Below are positions 8,658 to 17,921 of a DNA stretch of 64,000 nucleotides, one piece after another. The notes below the pieces were generated by a model. That model had not been told where the DNA came from. It was given only the letters and a program-made list of their open reading frames with translations, and searched no databases. Made by a program: the position numbers and the translations under genes. The stretch spans positions 1-64,000 of the forward strand of contig JAEZTA010000002.1 of NCBI GenBank assembly GCA_023443765.1. Direction: 5' to 3'. Each line of letters starts with the position of its first letter. The first letter of the stretch is position 1. Source of the DNA: Bacteroidota bacterium (GTDB lineage Bacteria; Bacteroidota; Bacteroidia; Bacteroidales; Rikenellaceae).

Positions 8658-10937
8658 ATGAAAACGAAAAATATGTGGAAACTGCTGCTGTTGACAGCCT
8701 TTGCGGGCTGTGCGGCGGCCTGCGCCGACGATCCGGACGAAGTCCCGGTCATCGAACTCGGCGCCGTGAAAGGCGAATACATCGTGCCGGCGCAGAGCGG
8801 CACGGTCGAGGTCGAGGTGTACAGCAACCGCGGTTGCAACGTCTCGTTCCTCGAAGCGACCCCCTGGGCCGAGGCACACACCGGCCGGATTCCGGGCGAC
8901 GGCGCTTTCAGCGTCACCTACGGGGCCAACGACTCCTTTGCCCGCGTGGCGCGCCTGTTGTTGCAGGACGACAGCGGACGCCGCCGCGATACGGTCTACA
9001 TCCGCCAGGAGGGGGCGATCGAAGAGCGGCTGGTGTTTCCCGCACCGAATATCTCGGTGAAGGGCAGCAGCGGCGAGCAGACTGTTTCGGCCCCGCTCAA
9101 CACCAACATCGGTTCGGAACGCCTCGTGACGAAGGTGGTCTATCCGGACGAGGGGGCTGCCGACTGGATTTCGGACGTGCGCGTCGACGACCGGTCCGGG
9201 GCGCTCCTCTTCGCCACGCAGGCCAATCCGGATCAGGAGAATATGCGTTCGGCGGAGATCACTCTTTCGTTCACCAACGGCTGGGACAAGGTCACTTCGG
9301 CCAAACTCTACATCGTGCAGGCCAATGCCCACGACGATTTCGGTACGGAGCGTTCGTTCGAAGAGATTCGCGCACTGTGCGGTCCCGGGCAGGTCGTGAC
9401 TATCGAAAACGACTATTACATTTCGGCATGGGTGGTCAGCGACGCCGCGGGCGGCAACATGGGGGCCAACCCCATGACCACCGAGTCGACGATCAACTAC
9501 GAGGTCTGCAAAAAGACGGCCTATGTCGAGAGCATCGACGGCAGCCTGGGCTTTCTGGTCGAGACGCAGACGGCTGACGATAACATTTTCATGCGTTACA
9601 GCCGCATCCAGCTTTCGCTGAAGGGCGTGCGCCTTGTACACGATACCGATCCCGACCGGTTCTCGCTCAAGGGCGTGAAGTCGGCCATGATCATCAGTTC
9701 GCAACTGGGCACGGCGGCGGACATCCCGCACCGGGAGAAGCGCATCAGCCAGCTGACCGACGACGATATTTACACCTACGTCACGCTGACCGACTGCGAG
9801 TTGCCGATCCGCAAAGGCCCGCTGACCCCGATCAACGAGGGGTATGCCAACGCCACGGGCGCCAACCGGACGGAGAAATGCGCGTCGCTCGTGCGCGACA
9901 TCGAGGGCGAGCACATCTACCTCTACACCAACACGACGTGCCTCTACCGCCGCGACGGCAGCCGCCTGCCCTACGGTTCGGGCAAACTCTCGGGCATCGT
10001 CGTCCACGAGTTGTTCCCGCGCTTCGAGTGGGAGGACAATCCGAGCGGCGACGACGAATCCTACGGGTATATCGGCCGTTATCAGTTGCGCCACGTCTCG
10101 AAGTCGGATTTCGACGGGCTGGCCAGTGATTTCAAGGACAGCTTTTCGGCGCTGCTGACCGAATACCGTTTCCTGCAGTATGACAATAACAAGGTCTATC
10201 CGACCTACGGAACCAACGGCTACCTGACGCACAGTTACAAGGACGGCACGGGCGCCATCAAGATTCTCTCCAACGAGGATTTCAGCTACCTCGGTCCGGT
10301 GGGCAACAAGTCCACGTTCATTTTCGGGTCGAACATCGGCAACGTCAACGGCATGGGCATCATCCTCGAAGACGGGACCGACTGGTGGCGCGATTTCCCC
10401 GACGTGAACAACAACACCTCCGGCGATACGTCGGGCGGCGGCAAAGGCAAGGTTCCCCGCAAGGGCAGCGCCGAAGGCCCCGCGTGGGTCGATTGGTACT
10501 GGTGGGATAAGGCCAACGACCGCGGCCACGCATGGATCATCAACTTCTCGACCGAGGGTATCTCGACCGACGTGCTGTCGATGCAGGTGAGCGTGCTGAA
10601 CGACCGTTACGACAGCGGCAAATACGGGTCGCCCCGTTATTTCAACGTTGCGTGGTCCGAGACGGGCGACATGAACAACGACGACGACTGGACCTACATC
10701 GACTCCTACACCGTGCCCGACATGGCCCGCTGGACGCCTGCGACGCGTTATTGGCAGTATGCGGGCTGGAAGCCTGTCGACGTGAAACTGCCGCTCGCGA
10801 TGCTCGGCAAAAAGAACGTCTACATCCGCCTGCAGGCGGCCCGGAATCTGGGCGGAAGCCTCGACGAGTATGCCGCCCAACCGATCGATTCGCCGTCGTG
10901 CATGAACTATTTCGCCATTCGTTACAACAAACAATAA
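8658..10937 (+). CDS. BACON/DUF5689-like surface lipoprotein
   Basis: 759 aa. Signal peptide with lipobox ending at Cys22, followed by an acidic ADDPDE tract like the Bacteroidota surface-export signal. Two BACON-like modules (about 35-120, closing TVYIRQEGA; about 125-220, closing LYIVQANA) precede a DUF5689-like OB-fold region (about 235-480, with VTIENDYYISAWVVSD). The C-terminal beta-sandwich (about 490-759) contains several Trp-rich strands (PAWVDWYWWDKAND) that could form a carbohydrate platform. It closes the set of three accessory lipoproteins after SusCD. Probably a large glycan-binding protein; no enzyme motif was found. Confidence 0.7.
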   Translation: MKTKNMWKLLLLTAFAGCAAACADDPDEVPVIELGAVKGEYIVPAQSGTVEVEVYSNRGCNVSFLEATPWAEAHTGRIPGDGAFSVTYGANDSFARVARLLLQDDSGRRRDTVYIRQEGAIEERLVFPAPNISVKGSSGEQTVSAPLNTNIGSERLVTKVVYPDEGAADWISDVRVDDRSGALLFATQANPDQENMRSAEITLSFTNGWDKVTSAKLYIVQANAHDDFGTERSFEEIRALCGPGQVVTIENDYYISAWVVSDAAGGNMGANPMTTESTINYEVCKKTAYVESIDGSLGFLVETQTADDNIFMRYSRIQLSLKGVRLVHDTDPDRFSLKGVKSAMIISSQLGTAADIPHREKRISQLTDDDIYTYVTLTDCELPIRKGPLTPINEGYANATGANRTEKCASLVRDIEGEHIYLYTNTTCLYRRDGSRLPYGSGKLSGIVVHELFPRFEWEDNPSGDDESYGYIGRYQLRHVSKSDFDGLASDFKDSFSALLTEYRFLQYDNNKVYPTYGTNGYLTHSYKDGTGAIKILSNEDFSYLGPVGNKSTFIFGSNIGNVNGMGIILEDGTDWWRDFPDVNNNTSGDTSGGGKGKVPRKGSAEGPAWVDWYWWDKANDRGHAWIINFSTEGISTDVLSMQVSVLNDRYDSGKYGSPRYFNVAWSETGDMNNDDDWTYIDSYTVPDMARWTPATRYWQYAGWKPVDVKLPLAMLGKKNVYIRLQAARNLGGSLDEYAAQPIDSPSCMNYFAIRYNKQ

Positions 10938-10946
10938 TCTTACAGA

Positions 10947-10978
10947 CGACCGGGGCGGGCAATGGCCTGTCCCGGTCG
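10947..10978 (+). other. Intercistronic hairpin before GH20 gene
   Basis: CGACCGGG at 10947-10954 pairs with CCCGGTCG at 10971-10978, and GGC/GCC extends the stem internally. No T-run follows on the plus strand, so it is not a standard intrinsic terminator. It lies in the 63-bp gap before the GH20 start and could be an mRNA processing or stability element that sets GH20 expression apart from the upstream genes. Confidence 0.5.
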
Positions 10979-11000
10979 CTGACGACAAAATCCCGAATTT

Positions 11001-12584
11001 ATGCAAAGAGTCCTGATCCTTGTCGCCGCGCTCCTCCTCTCGGTTGCGTGCGCCGAAGCCCCGCAACCCGAAATCAATGTCATTCCCCGGCCCGCGTCGG
11101 TCGCTCCGGGCACCGGAACGTTCCGTATCGGCCGCAGTTGTAAGATCGGTTACGACGATCCCTCGCTGCAATCCGTTGCTGCGCTGTGTGCCGGCTACCT
11201 GGCCGATGCCGGGGTGCGGAAGCCCGTCGTGACGGACAAGCCCGTGCACAAGGGCGTCGACCTACAACTGGACGGCACGCTTGCGGGCGAGGAGTACACG
11301 CTGAGCGCGACGCCGAAAGGCGTGTCGATCTGCGGCGGTTCGCCCCGGGCGGTGCTCTACGGCGTGCAGACCCTGCGCCAGCTGATCGACGGCGACCGGA
11401 TTCCCGTTGCGGAGATTCGCGACAAACCCTTCTTCGGCTACCGCGGTGCGATGTTCGACGTGGCGCGCTATTTCTACCCCGTGGAGGATGTCAAGCGGTT
11501 TATCGACATCATGGCGCTCCACAAGCTCAACACCTTCCACTGGCACCTGACCAACGACCAGGGGTGGCGCATTGAGATCAAGCGCTATCCCGAACTGACG
11601 CGTGTGGGTTCACAGCGCAAGGAGACGCTGATCGGCCACTACAAGACTTCGAACGAATACGACGGTACGCCCTACGGCGGTTACTACACGCAGGACGAAA
11701 TCCGCGAGGTGGTGGCCTATGCCGCCGAACGCTGCATCGACGTGATTCCCGAGATCGAACTGCCCGGCCATTCGATGGCCGCCCTGGCATCGTATCCGTG
11801 GCTGGGGTGCACGAAAGGTCCCTACGAGGTGCGCACGACGTGGTTTTACAGCAGCGATGTGCTCTGTGCGGGTCGCGAGACGACCTTCGAATTCCTTGAA
11901 AACGTACTTTCGGAGGTGCTCGAACTCTTTCCGTCGAAATACATCCACATCGGCGGGGATGAGTGTCCCAAGGTACGGTGGGAGAAGTGTTCCGACTGCC
12001 AGCGCCGCATACGGCAGGAGGGGTTGAAGGACGAGAATGCCCTCCAGAGCTACTTCGTGTGCCGCATCGAGGAGTGGCTGCACGCCCACGGGCGCGAGAT
12101 GATCGGCTGGGACGAACTGCTCGAAGGCGGCGTGACGCCCTCGACCATCGTCATGTCGTGGCGCGGCACGGAAGGGGGAATCAAGGCCGCGAAACTCGGC
12201 AACCGGGTGATCATGTCCCCGCGGTTCTACTTCTACCTCGACTACTACCAGACTTCCGACCCGGAGAAGAACGGCGAGCGGCTCTCGATCGGCCGCAACA
12301 TCCCGATTCGCAAACTCTACGGTTATGACCCCTTCGACCAACTCGACGAGGCGCAGAGCCGCAACATCCTCGGCGTCCAGGCCAACCTCTGGACCGAGTA
12401 CATCGCCACGATGGACCATGCGGAATACATGCTGCTGCCGCGCCTGGCCGCCATGTCCGAGGTGGCGTGGGCTCCCGGGGGGCGCGACTACGACGATTTC
12501 GTGCGGAGGCTCGGCACGCTGCGCGGCCTGTACGACCGCGAGGGGTACGAATATGCCGATTTCGTGTTCCGGGGCATCGAGTGA
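11001..12584 (+). CDS. GH20 beta-N-acetylhexosaminidase (first copy)
   Basis: 527 aa lipoprotein (lipobox LLSVAC, Cys17). The N-terminal GH20b-type domain (about 25-140) has VIPRPASV and YGVQTLRQL. The catalytic TIM barrel begins YRGAMFDVARYF and contains KLNTFHWHLTNDQGWR and HIGGDECPK, where the Asp-Glu pair near residues 319-320 orients the substrate acetamido group and acts as acid. MSWRGTEGG and GVQANLWTEYI are also typical. Releases terminal beta-linked GlcNAc or GalNAc from glycans, here at the cell surface or in the periplasm. It closes block A just before a strong terminator. A homologous GH20 is at 23345. Confidence 0.95.
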   Translation: MQRVLILVAALLLSVACAEAPQPEINVIPRPASVAPGTGTFRIGRSCKIGYDDPSLQSVAALCAGYLADAGVRKPVVTDKPVHKGVDLQLDGTLAGEEYTLSATPKGVSICGGSPRAVLYGVQTLRQLIDGDRIPVAEIRDKPFFGYRGAMFDVARYFYPVEDVKRFIDIMALHKLNTFHWHLTNDQGWRIEIKRYPELTRVGSQRKETLIGHYKTSNEYDGTPYGGYYTQDEIREVVAYAAERCIDVIPEIELPGHSMAALASYPWLGCTKGPYEVRTTWFYSSDVLCAGRETTFEFLENVLSEVLELFPSKYIHIGGDECPKVRWEKCSDCQRRIRQEGLKDENALQSYFVCRIEEWLHAHGREMIGWDELLEGGVTPSTIVMSWRGTEGGIKAAKLGNRVIMSPRFYFYLDYYQTSDPEKNGERLSIGRNIPIRKLYGYDPFDQLDEAQSRNILGVQANLWTEYIATMDHAEYMLLPRLAAMSEVAWAPGGRDYDDFVRRLGTLRGLYDREGYEYADFVFRGIE

Positions 12585-12603
12585 CGCTGCGGGCAAAAGG
12601 CAT

Positions 12604-12648
12604 CCGGCGGGGTTTCAGCTTGCAGGCTGGGGTCCCGCCGGTTTTTTT
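12604..12648 (+). terminator. Intrinsic terminator after block A
   Basis: CCGGCGGG at 12604-12611 pairs with CCCGCCGG at 12634-12641 and is followed by seven T (12642-12648). A smaller CAGC/GCTG stem lies in the loop. It ends transcription of the GH20 gene and separates it from the convergent regulator gene. Confidence 0.85.
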
Positions 12649-12667
12649 GTGCTGTTGCGGTGGGTGA

Positions 12668-13843
12668 TTACCGGGTCGGGGACATGGCTTGCCGGTATTC
12701 GGAAGGGGTGTAGCCTTTGAGTTGCTTGAACGTGCGCGAAACGTTCTTGATGTCGGAGAATCCCAGTTCCGCGGCGGCGTCCGAGACGCTCAGCCCTTCG
12801 CACAGCAGCTGCGCCATCTTTTCGATGCGGATCTGGATGACGTAATCGTAAATCGACGTGCCCATCTCCTTCTTGAAGCGGGTTTCGAGCAGGCGCCTCG
12901 ACAGCGGGACGAGCGTCACCAGGTTGTCAACCGTGAGTTTCTGGCTGATGTTCTCGTGGATGTGTTTCAGGACCTTGGCGATGTAGGGGTCGTTGTTGGC
13001 GTAAATGTCGGTCGACTGGCGCGTGATGATGTGGGTGGGTTTGACGACCACGTCTTCCCAGCCCAGCTCCGGGGTGCGGATTTGCCGGTCGATGAGTTTG
13101 GCTACATCATAGCCGCCCTGTTCGATGGCCTGATTGAGCGACGAGAGATTCGGCGATGAAAGCTGGCAGATGGTTTCGTCGTTGTCGACGCCTAAGATGG
13201 CAATGTCGTCCGGGATGCGAAAATTCCCCCCCCCGTCGATTTGCGTGCACGCTTCGGTGATGTGGTAGGCCTGGTTGTCGTCGCAGGCCATGATTGCGAC
13301 GGGTTTAGGCAGCGACTGGAGCCAGATAATAAGCTGCGTGGAGTCGTAATACCACAGGTCGTTCTGCGAGTTGTTGTGCAGGGCTGAAAACGTGAAGGCC
13401 GGATTCGCGCGGGCGACGGCTTCGCGGAATCCCTGGCAGCGCTCGTCCGACCAGACGATGCCGCGCACGCCGTAAAAAGCGAAATGGCGGAATCCTTTCT
13501 TAATGAAATACTCGGCGCCCATCTCCCCGGCCAGACGGTGAGGAGCGGTGATGTTGGGGATGGTCGTGAAGCGTTTCTTGAAATCCTGCGCCACGGCGAT
13601 GATCCCGTTCTGGAGGAACAGTTCCACGTTGTCCGTGTTGTAGAACTGCCCGATCACGGCGTCGGCTTTCATGCGTTTGGCCCATTCGACGACCGCTTCG
13701 ATGCCGAATTTGTCGCGGATCGAGAGCGGCAGTTTGCACAGGGTCCAGGCCTGCCCGGTCTCTTTGGCGTAGCGGGCTATTCCCAGCAGGATGCTGCGGG
13801 CGTATTCTTCGGAGAAGTCCGTCAGGAAAATTACGCGTGCCAT
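12668..13843 (-). CDS. XylR-type AraC family transcriptional regulator
   Basis: 391 aa. The N-terminal 270 residues are a LacI/periplasmic-binding-like sensor (begins MARVIFLTDFSEEYAR; contains MACDDNQAYHITEAC and DDIAILGVDNDE). The C-terminal 105 residues are two AraC helix-turn-helix motifs (LTVDNLVTLVPLSRRLLETRF; LSVSDAAAELGFSDIKNVSRTFK; GYTPSEYR). Such proteins bind a sugar directly and activate transcription. It is divergent from the GH92 operon and is the only regulator in the PUL region, so it probably binds the element repeated at 13955 and 25115. A run of nine G in its coding strand (13226-13234) encodes Gly-Gly-Gly near residue 204; a slip there would remove the DNA-binding domain. 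Confidence 0.9.
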   Translation of the reverse strand: MARVIFLTDFSEEYARSILLGIARYAKETGQAWTLCKLPLSIRDKFGIEAVVEWAKRMKADAVIGQFYNTDNVELFLQNGIIAVAQDFKKRFTTIPNITAPHRLAGEMGAEYFIKKGFRHFAFYGVRGIVWSDERCQGFREAVARANPAFTFSALHNNSQNDLWYYDSTQLIIWLQSLPKPVAIMACDDNQAYHITEACTQIDGGGNFRIPDDIAILGVDNDETICQLSSPNLSSLNQAIEQGGYDVAKLIDRQIRTPELGWEDVVVKPTHIITRQSTDIYANNDPYIAKVLKHIHENISQKLTVDNLVTLVPLSRRLLETRFKKEMGTSIYDYVIQIRIEKMAQLLCEGLSVSDAAAELGFSDIKNVSRTFKQLKGYTPSEYRQAMSPTR

Positions 13844-13865
13844 TTTTCGAGTGGGTTTTCGTAGT

Positions 13866-13873
13866 CAAAGATA
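13866..13873 (-). promoter_or_regulatory. -7 box for the XylR-type regulator
   Basis: Minus-strand TATCTTTG matches the Bacteroidota -7 consensus TAnnTTTG and sits 22 bp before the regulator start codon. I see no clear -33 TTG at the usual spacing. Confidence 0.6.
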
Positions 13874-13954
13874 GGCTTTTTTTGCAGATTCCTTTCCTGC
13901 GGGTGTGATTTTTCTGATTTTCCGGCCGGCCCGCCGTCGTGTCGGGCGGGAATT

Positions 13955-13990
13955 TTATGCGTGATTTGAGGATGTAAAAGCGCAAATGAC
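13955..13990 (+). promoter_or_regulatory. Conserved operator/activator element, copy 1
   Basis: The stretch shares TTATGCGTGAT, TGAGGAT, AAA and CGCAAAT with copy 2 at 25115-25150, in the same order without gaps. Most of the 36 positions are identical, while the flanking bases are unrelated. Its right end is 25 bp before the -7 box of the GH92 operon. The outer parts (TTATGCG and CGCAAAT) are roughly inverted. It lies between the regulator gene and the operon and is the best candidate for the regulator's binding site. Confidence 0.75.
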
Positions 13991-14015
13991 CACGGTCCGG
14001 CCCGAGGGGATACAC

Positions 14016-14023
14016 TACATTTG
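14016..14023 (+). promoter_or_regulatory. -7 box of block B (GH92 operon)
   Basis: TACATTTG matches TAnnTTTG. No TTG-type -33 box is present at the usual spacing, as expected for a promoter that needs an activator; the conserved element ends 25 bp upstream. The leader to ATG 14147 is about 115 nt. Confidence 0.7.
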
Positions 14024-14146
14024 TATAACCTAAAATTTCACGACCCGCCATCGGATGCGCCGGCGAACCGCCGCAGGCCCGACCGCTGCACCTGCAGCGC
14101 GTTTCCCTCTTTCGCTTCCGGTGTGGTCGGACAAAAGCTACTGACC

Positions 14147-17044
14147 ATGATGCGAACCCCTCTGTTTGCTCTGCTGACCCTTGCGGTCGCTTCCTGTGCA
14201 CCCCGTTCGGCCAATCCGGTCGACTGTGTCGATCCGTTTGTGGGAACCGGTTTCCACGGCCACACCTATCCCGGCGCCACGACGCCGTTCGGGATGGTGC
14301 AGCTCAGCCCCGATACGCGGGCCAACAACTGGGACGCCTGTGCCGGTTATCACTATGACGATACGACCATCGACGGTTTTTCGCACACTCACCTGAGCGG
14401 TACGGGGTGTGCCGACCTGGCCGACGTGCTGTTTTATCCCACGCTGCGCGGGGATGTCGTGGCCGAAGGCGCGGCAGGTCCCGTGTTCAACCACAAACCC
14501 TATGTTTTCTCACACCGGGACGAAAAAGCCTCGTGCGGTTATTATGCCGTGGCGCTTCCGGCCGAGGGCATCGACGTGGAGCTGACCGCCGCGCCCCGTA
14601 CGGGCGTACACCGCTACACGTTCCGCGGCACGGGCGAACGCCGGGTGGTCGTCGATCTGGGACATACGATCACCGACGAGAAGGTCGACCTGCACGACCT
14701 GCAATGGGAGCCGGGTGAACTGACCGGCATGCGCAGGACGCAGGGCTGGGTCAACGACCATTCTGTTTATTTCGCGGCCCGTTTCTCTGAACCGGTCCTG
14801 AAGGCGGAGGTGTTCGGCGATTTCGCCGTGCTGACCTTCGCGCCCGAAGTCGGATCGCTGACCGTAGCCGTCGGCCTGTCGTCGGTGAGCGCCGCCAATG
14901 CGCGGGAGAACAGCCTCGCCGAGGTCCCGGAACTGGATTTCGACGCGGTCCGTTCCCGGGCCGTCGAAAGTTGGCGCGAGGCGTTGGACGACATCACGGT
15001 CGAGGGAGGTGCGCACGACCAGCGGGTGAATTTCTATACGGCGCAGTACCATACCAAGCTGACACCCAATCTGATGAGCGATGTCAACGGGCAGTATCGC
15101 CGCCACGACCAGACCATCGGGCAACTGCCCGCCGGGGAATCCTACTACTCCACCTTTTCGCTGTGGGACACGTTCCGGGCGTGGAATCCGCTCCAGACGC
15201 TCGTCAACGAACAGTTGGTCAACGACATGATCCGCAGCATGCTCGACATGTACGACGCGACGGGCGAATTGCCGATCTGGCCGCTGGCCTCGGGCGAGAC
15301 GCGCACGATGATCGGTTACCACGCCGTGTCGGTCATTGCCGATGCCTACCTGAAAGGGATTCGCGGCTACGACGTTGAGAAGGCTTTCGAGGCGATGAAA
15401 CATTCGTCGAACATCAATAAAAAGGGCTCGGATTACTACGTTTCGCAGGGTTTCATCCCCTCGAACATCAAGCGCGAGTCGGTGTCGTGCCTGCTCGAAT
15501 ATGCCTACGACGACTGGGCGATCGCCCGCATGGCGCAGGCGCTGGGCCGCGAGGCCGATTTTGCGGAGTATTCGGCCCGGGCGCTCAACTACATCAACGT
15601 TTTCGACGGCTCGACCGGGTTTTTCCGGGGCCGGCAGTCCGACGGCAACTGGGCGACGCCCTTTGAGGAGTTCGTTTCGGGACGCGACTATACCGAGGCC
15701 ACGCCGTGGCAGTACCGTTTCTTCGTGCCGCACGACGTGAACGGCCTCGTTCAGCTTTTCGGCAGCCGTGAGGAGTTTATCCGCCAGCTCGACCGCCTCT
15801 TTACACTCGAAACACCCGCGGGGCTGGACATCGACATGGTCGACATCACCGGGCTGATGGGGCAGTATGCCCACGGCAACGAGCCGAGCCACCACATGGC
15901 CTATTTATACAATTATGTCGGCCAGCCGTGGCGCACCCAGGAGTTGACGCGCGCGCTGCTCGACGAGATGTATGCCCCGACGCCTGCGGGTATCATCGGC
16001 AACGAGGACTGCGGGCAGATGTCGGCGTGGTATATCTTCTCGTCGCTGGGCTTCTACCCCGTGTGCCCCGGTTCGAACGAGTTCGTCCTCACGACGCCGC
16101 TGTTCGAAAAGGCGGTTGTGCGGCTCTCCGGCGGGCGGACGCTGACGATTACGGCCAACGACCCTTCGCGTAACCGTTACATCGCCTCGGTGACCTTCGA
16201 CGGCCAGCCCGTCGATACGAACTACATCCCGGCCGAAAGGCTGATGCAGGGCGGCGAGTTGCATTTCGATCTCCAGCCGAAACCGAATCGGGAACGCGGC
16301 ACGGACCCCGCCGCATGGCCCCATTCGATGACCGTCGGGGAGGTGGTTTCGATCCCCTATACGACCTGCAACGTGAGCCTCTTCAGCGAACCGCTGTCGG
16401 TCGACCTGGCGACGACGACCGCCGGGGCTGAAATCCGCTACACGCTCGACGGCTCCGAACCCACGGAAACCTCGGCGCTCTATACCTCGCCGGTTCCGGT
16501 CGACCGCTCCCTGACGCTCCGGGCAAAGGGTTTCAAAGCGGGCGCCGCCCCGAGCCGCACGCTGACGCTTCGTGCCGAAAAGGCGGTCTTCATGTCGTCC
16601 GTAGCGGTGCAGGCGGAGCAGCAGGGGGTGCATTACCGCTATTACGAGGGTACGTTCTCGCAGGTCGCCGACATTGCCAAAGGGCGGTTCGTGTCGCAGG
16701 GCACGATGCCCGAACCGTCGATTGCCGATGCCCCCGAGGAGGACCATTTCGGCTATGTTTTCGAAGGACTGATCCGCATTCCCGAGCGCGGCGTGTGGGA
16801 GTTCATGACCAAAAGCGACGACGGCAGCGTACTGCTGATCGGAGGCCGCAGGGTCGTCGACAACGACTATTCGCACGCCTCGGTGGCCGCTTCGGGCCGC
16901 GTGGCGCTCGAAGCCGGGCTGCATCCCTACACGCTGCTCTATTTCGAGGACTACGAGGGGCAGGACCTTTCGTGGGGCTGGAAAGCGCCCGGAGCGGCGG
17001 ATTTCGAACCGATCCCCGCTGAAAATCTGTTGCTCGGAAAATAA
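14147..17044 (+). CDS. GH92 alpha-mannosidase with CHB_HEX_C and PA14 domains
   Basis: 965 aa from ATG 14147 (or the next codon, 14150); further upstream there is no signal peptide in frame. Lipobox AVASC (Cys17). GH92 begins VDCVDPFVGTGFHGHTYPGA. The predicted acid Glu lies near residue 451 (LLEYAYDDW), the base Asp near 621 (GNEDCGQMSAW), and GNEPSHHMAYLYN belongs to the active site. GH92 enzymes are calcium-dependent inverting exo-alpha-mannosidases acting on N-glycans, yeast mannan or phosphomannose. About residues 750-818 form a chitobiase-type C-terminal domain (IRYTLDGSEPTETSALY), and 835-960 a PA14 domain (GVWEFMTKSDDGSVLLIGG). These appendages are uncommon on GH92 and may bind substrate. 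First gene of block B. Confidence 0.95.
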   Translation: MMRTPLFALLTLAVASCAPRSANPVDCVDPFVGTGFHGHTYPGATTPFGMVQLSPDTRANNWDACAGYHYDDTTIDGFSHTHLSGTGCADLADVLFYPTLRGDVVAEGAAGPVFNHKPYVFSHRDEKASCGYYAVALPAEGIDVELTAAPRTGVHRYTFRGTGERRVVVDLGHTITDEKVDLHDLQWEPGELTGMRRTQGWVNDHSVYFAARFSEPVLKAEVFGDFAVLTFAPEVGSLTVAVGLSSVSAANARENSLAEVPELDFDAVRSRAVESWREALDDITVEGGAHDQRVNFYTAQYHTKLTPNLMSDVNGQYRRHDQTIGQLPAGESYYSTFSLWDTFRAWNPLQTLVNEQLVNDMIRSMLDMYDATGELPIWPLASGETRTMIGYHAVSVIADAYLKGIRGYDVEKAFEAMKHSSNINKKGSDYYVSQGFIPSNIKRESVSCLLEYAYDDWAIARMAQALGREADFAEYSARALNYINVFDGSTGFFRGRQSDGNWATPFEEFVSGRDYTEATPWQYRFFVPHDVNGLVQLFGSREEFIRQLDRLFTLETPAGLDIDMVDITGLMGQYAHGNEPSHHMAYLYNYVGQPWRTQELTRALLDEMYAPTPAGIIGNEDCGQMSAWYIFSSLGFYPVCPGSNEFVLTTPLFEKAVVRLSGGRTLTITANDPSRNRYIASVTFDGQPVDTNYIPAERLMQGGELHFDLQPKPNRERGTDPAAWPHSMTVGEVVSIPYTTCNVSLFSEPLSVDLATTTAGAEIRYTLDGSEPTETSALYTSPVPVDRSLTLRAKGFKAGAAPSRTLTLRAEKAVFMSSVAVQAEQQGVHYRYYEGTFSQVADIAKGRFVSQGTMPEPSIADAPEEDHFGYVFEGLIRIPERGVWEFMTKSDDGSVLLIGGRRVVDNDYSHASVAASGRVALEAGLHPYTLLYFEDYEGQDLSWGWKAPGAADFEPIPAENLLLGK

Positions 17045-17056
17045 ACCGCATAAACG

Positions 17057-17905
17057 ATGAAACGACTGATCTACCTTCTGGCGGCGGTGATGACCGCCTG
17101 CGCAACGGCCCCTCAGACCGGGCTGAACGTCATGACGTTCAACATGCGTTACAACAACCCCGAGGACGGGGAGAACAACTGGGTGTACCGCCGCGACCGT
17201 GCGGCGGAGGTGGTCACGTCGCACCACATCGACGTTTTCGGAACCCAGGAGGTGCTTTCCGACCAACTGCACGACCTGCTCGACCGCCTGCCCGGTTTCG
17301 AGGCGGTAGGCGTGGGCCGTGAGGACGGACGCGAGCAGGGCGAATACTGCGCCCTGTTCTACCGCACGGACCGTTTCACGCGGAAAATGTCGGGGACCTT
17401 CTGGTTGAGCGAGACCCCTGAGGTCGCCGGGTCGCTGGGCTGGGACGGGGCCTGCGAACGCACCGCCACGTGGGCCGTGCTGCGCGACCGGGAGAGCGGC
17501 GGGGAGTTTTTCTTCATCGACACCCACCTCGACCACATGGGCGAACAGGCCCGCCGCGAAGGCGTGTCGCTGCTGCTGGAACGGATCGCTTCGATGTCCG
17601 GCGGGCGTCCGGTGATTCTTACGGGCGATTTCAACGCCGAACCGTCGTCGGAGGTCATCGCGCATGTGACCCGCAGCGGCCTGCTGCACGATGCCCGGGC
17701 TGTTGCCGCGCAGGTGGCCGGGACGCCGTGGAGCTTCTCCGACTTCGGGGCGATTCCCGAGGCGGAGCGTCCGCTGATAGACTATATATTCACCGGGGAC
17801 GGGGTTGTGGTCGACCGCTACGAGGTCCTGCCCGATACGCTCGACGGCGGCTATGTTTCCGACCATGCCCCCGTGATGGCTGCCATTCGTTTTGTAAAAC
17901 CATAA
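17057..17905 (+). CDS. Endonuclease/exonuclease/phosphatase (EEP) family hydrolase, lipoprotein
   Basis: 282 aa; signal peptide with Cys15 (AVMTAC). EEP fold motifs in order: MTFNMRYNNPEDGENNW, GTQEV (metal-binding Glu), IDTHLDHMG, TGDFNAEPSSEV and a final SDHAPVMA with the catalytic Asp-His. These Mg-dependent enzymes cut phosphoester bonds in nucleic acids, inositol phosphates, lipids or sugar phosphates. A secreted lipoprotein inside a mannosidase operon (12 bp after GH92) is more likely a phosphatase or phosphodiesterase for a glycan than a nuclease. Substrate unknown. Confidence 0.85.
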   Translation: MKRLIYLLAAVMTACATAPQTGLNVMTFNMRYNNPEDGENNWVYRRDRAAEVVTSHHIDVFGTQEVLSDQLHDLLDRLPGFEAVGVGREDGREQGEYCALFYRTDRFTRKMSGTFWLSETPEVAGSLGWDGACERTATWAVLRDRESGGEFFFIDTHLDHMGEQARREGVSLLLERIASMSGGRPVILTGDFNAEPSSEVIAHVTRSGLLHDARAVAAQVAGTPWSFSDFGAIPEAERPLIDYIFTGDGVVVDRYEVLPDTLDGGYVSDHAPVMAAIRFVKP

Positions 17906-17921
17906 AATACGACTGCCGACT

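Noticed and set aside
8550..11249. 899-codon minus-strand open frame
   Set aside because: It spans three real plus-strand genes and a gap, with low-complexity composition.
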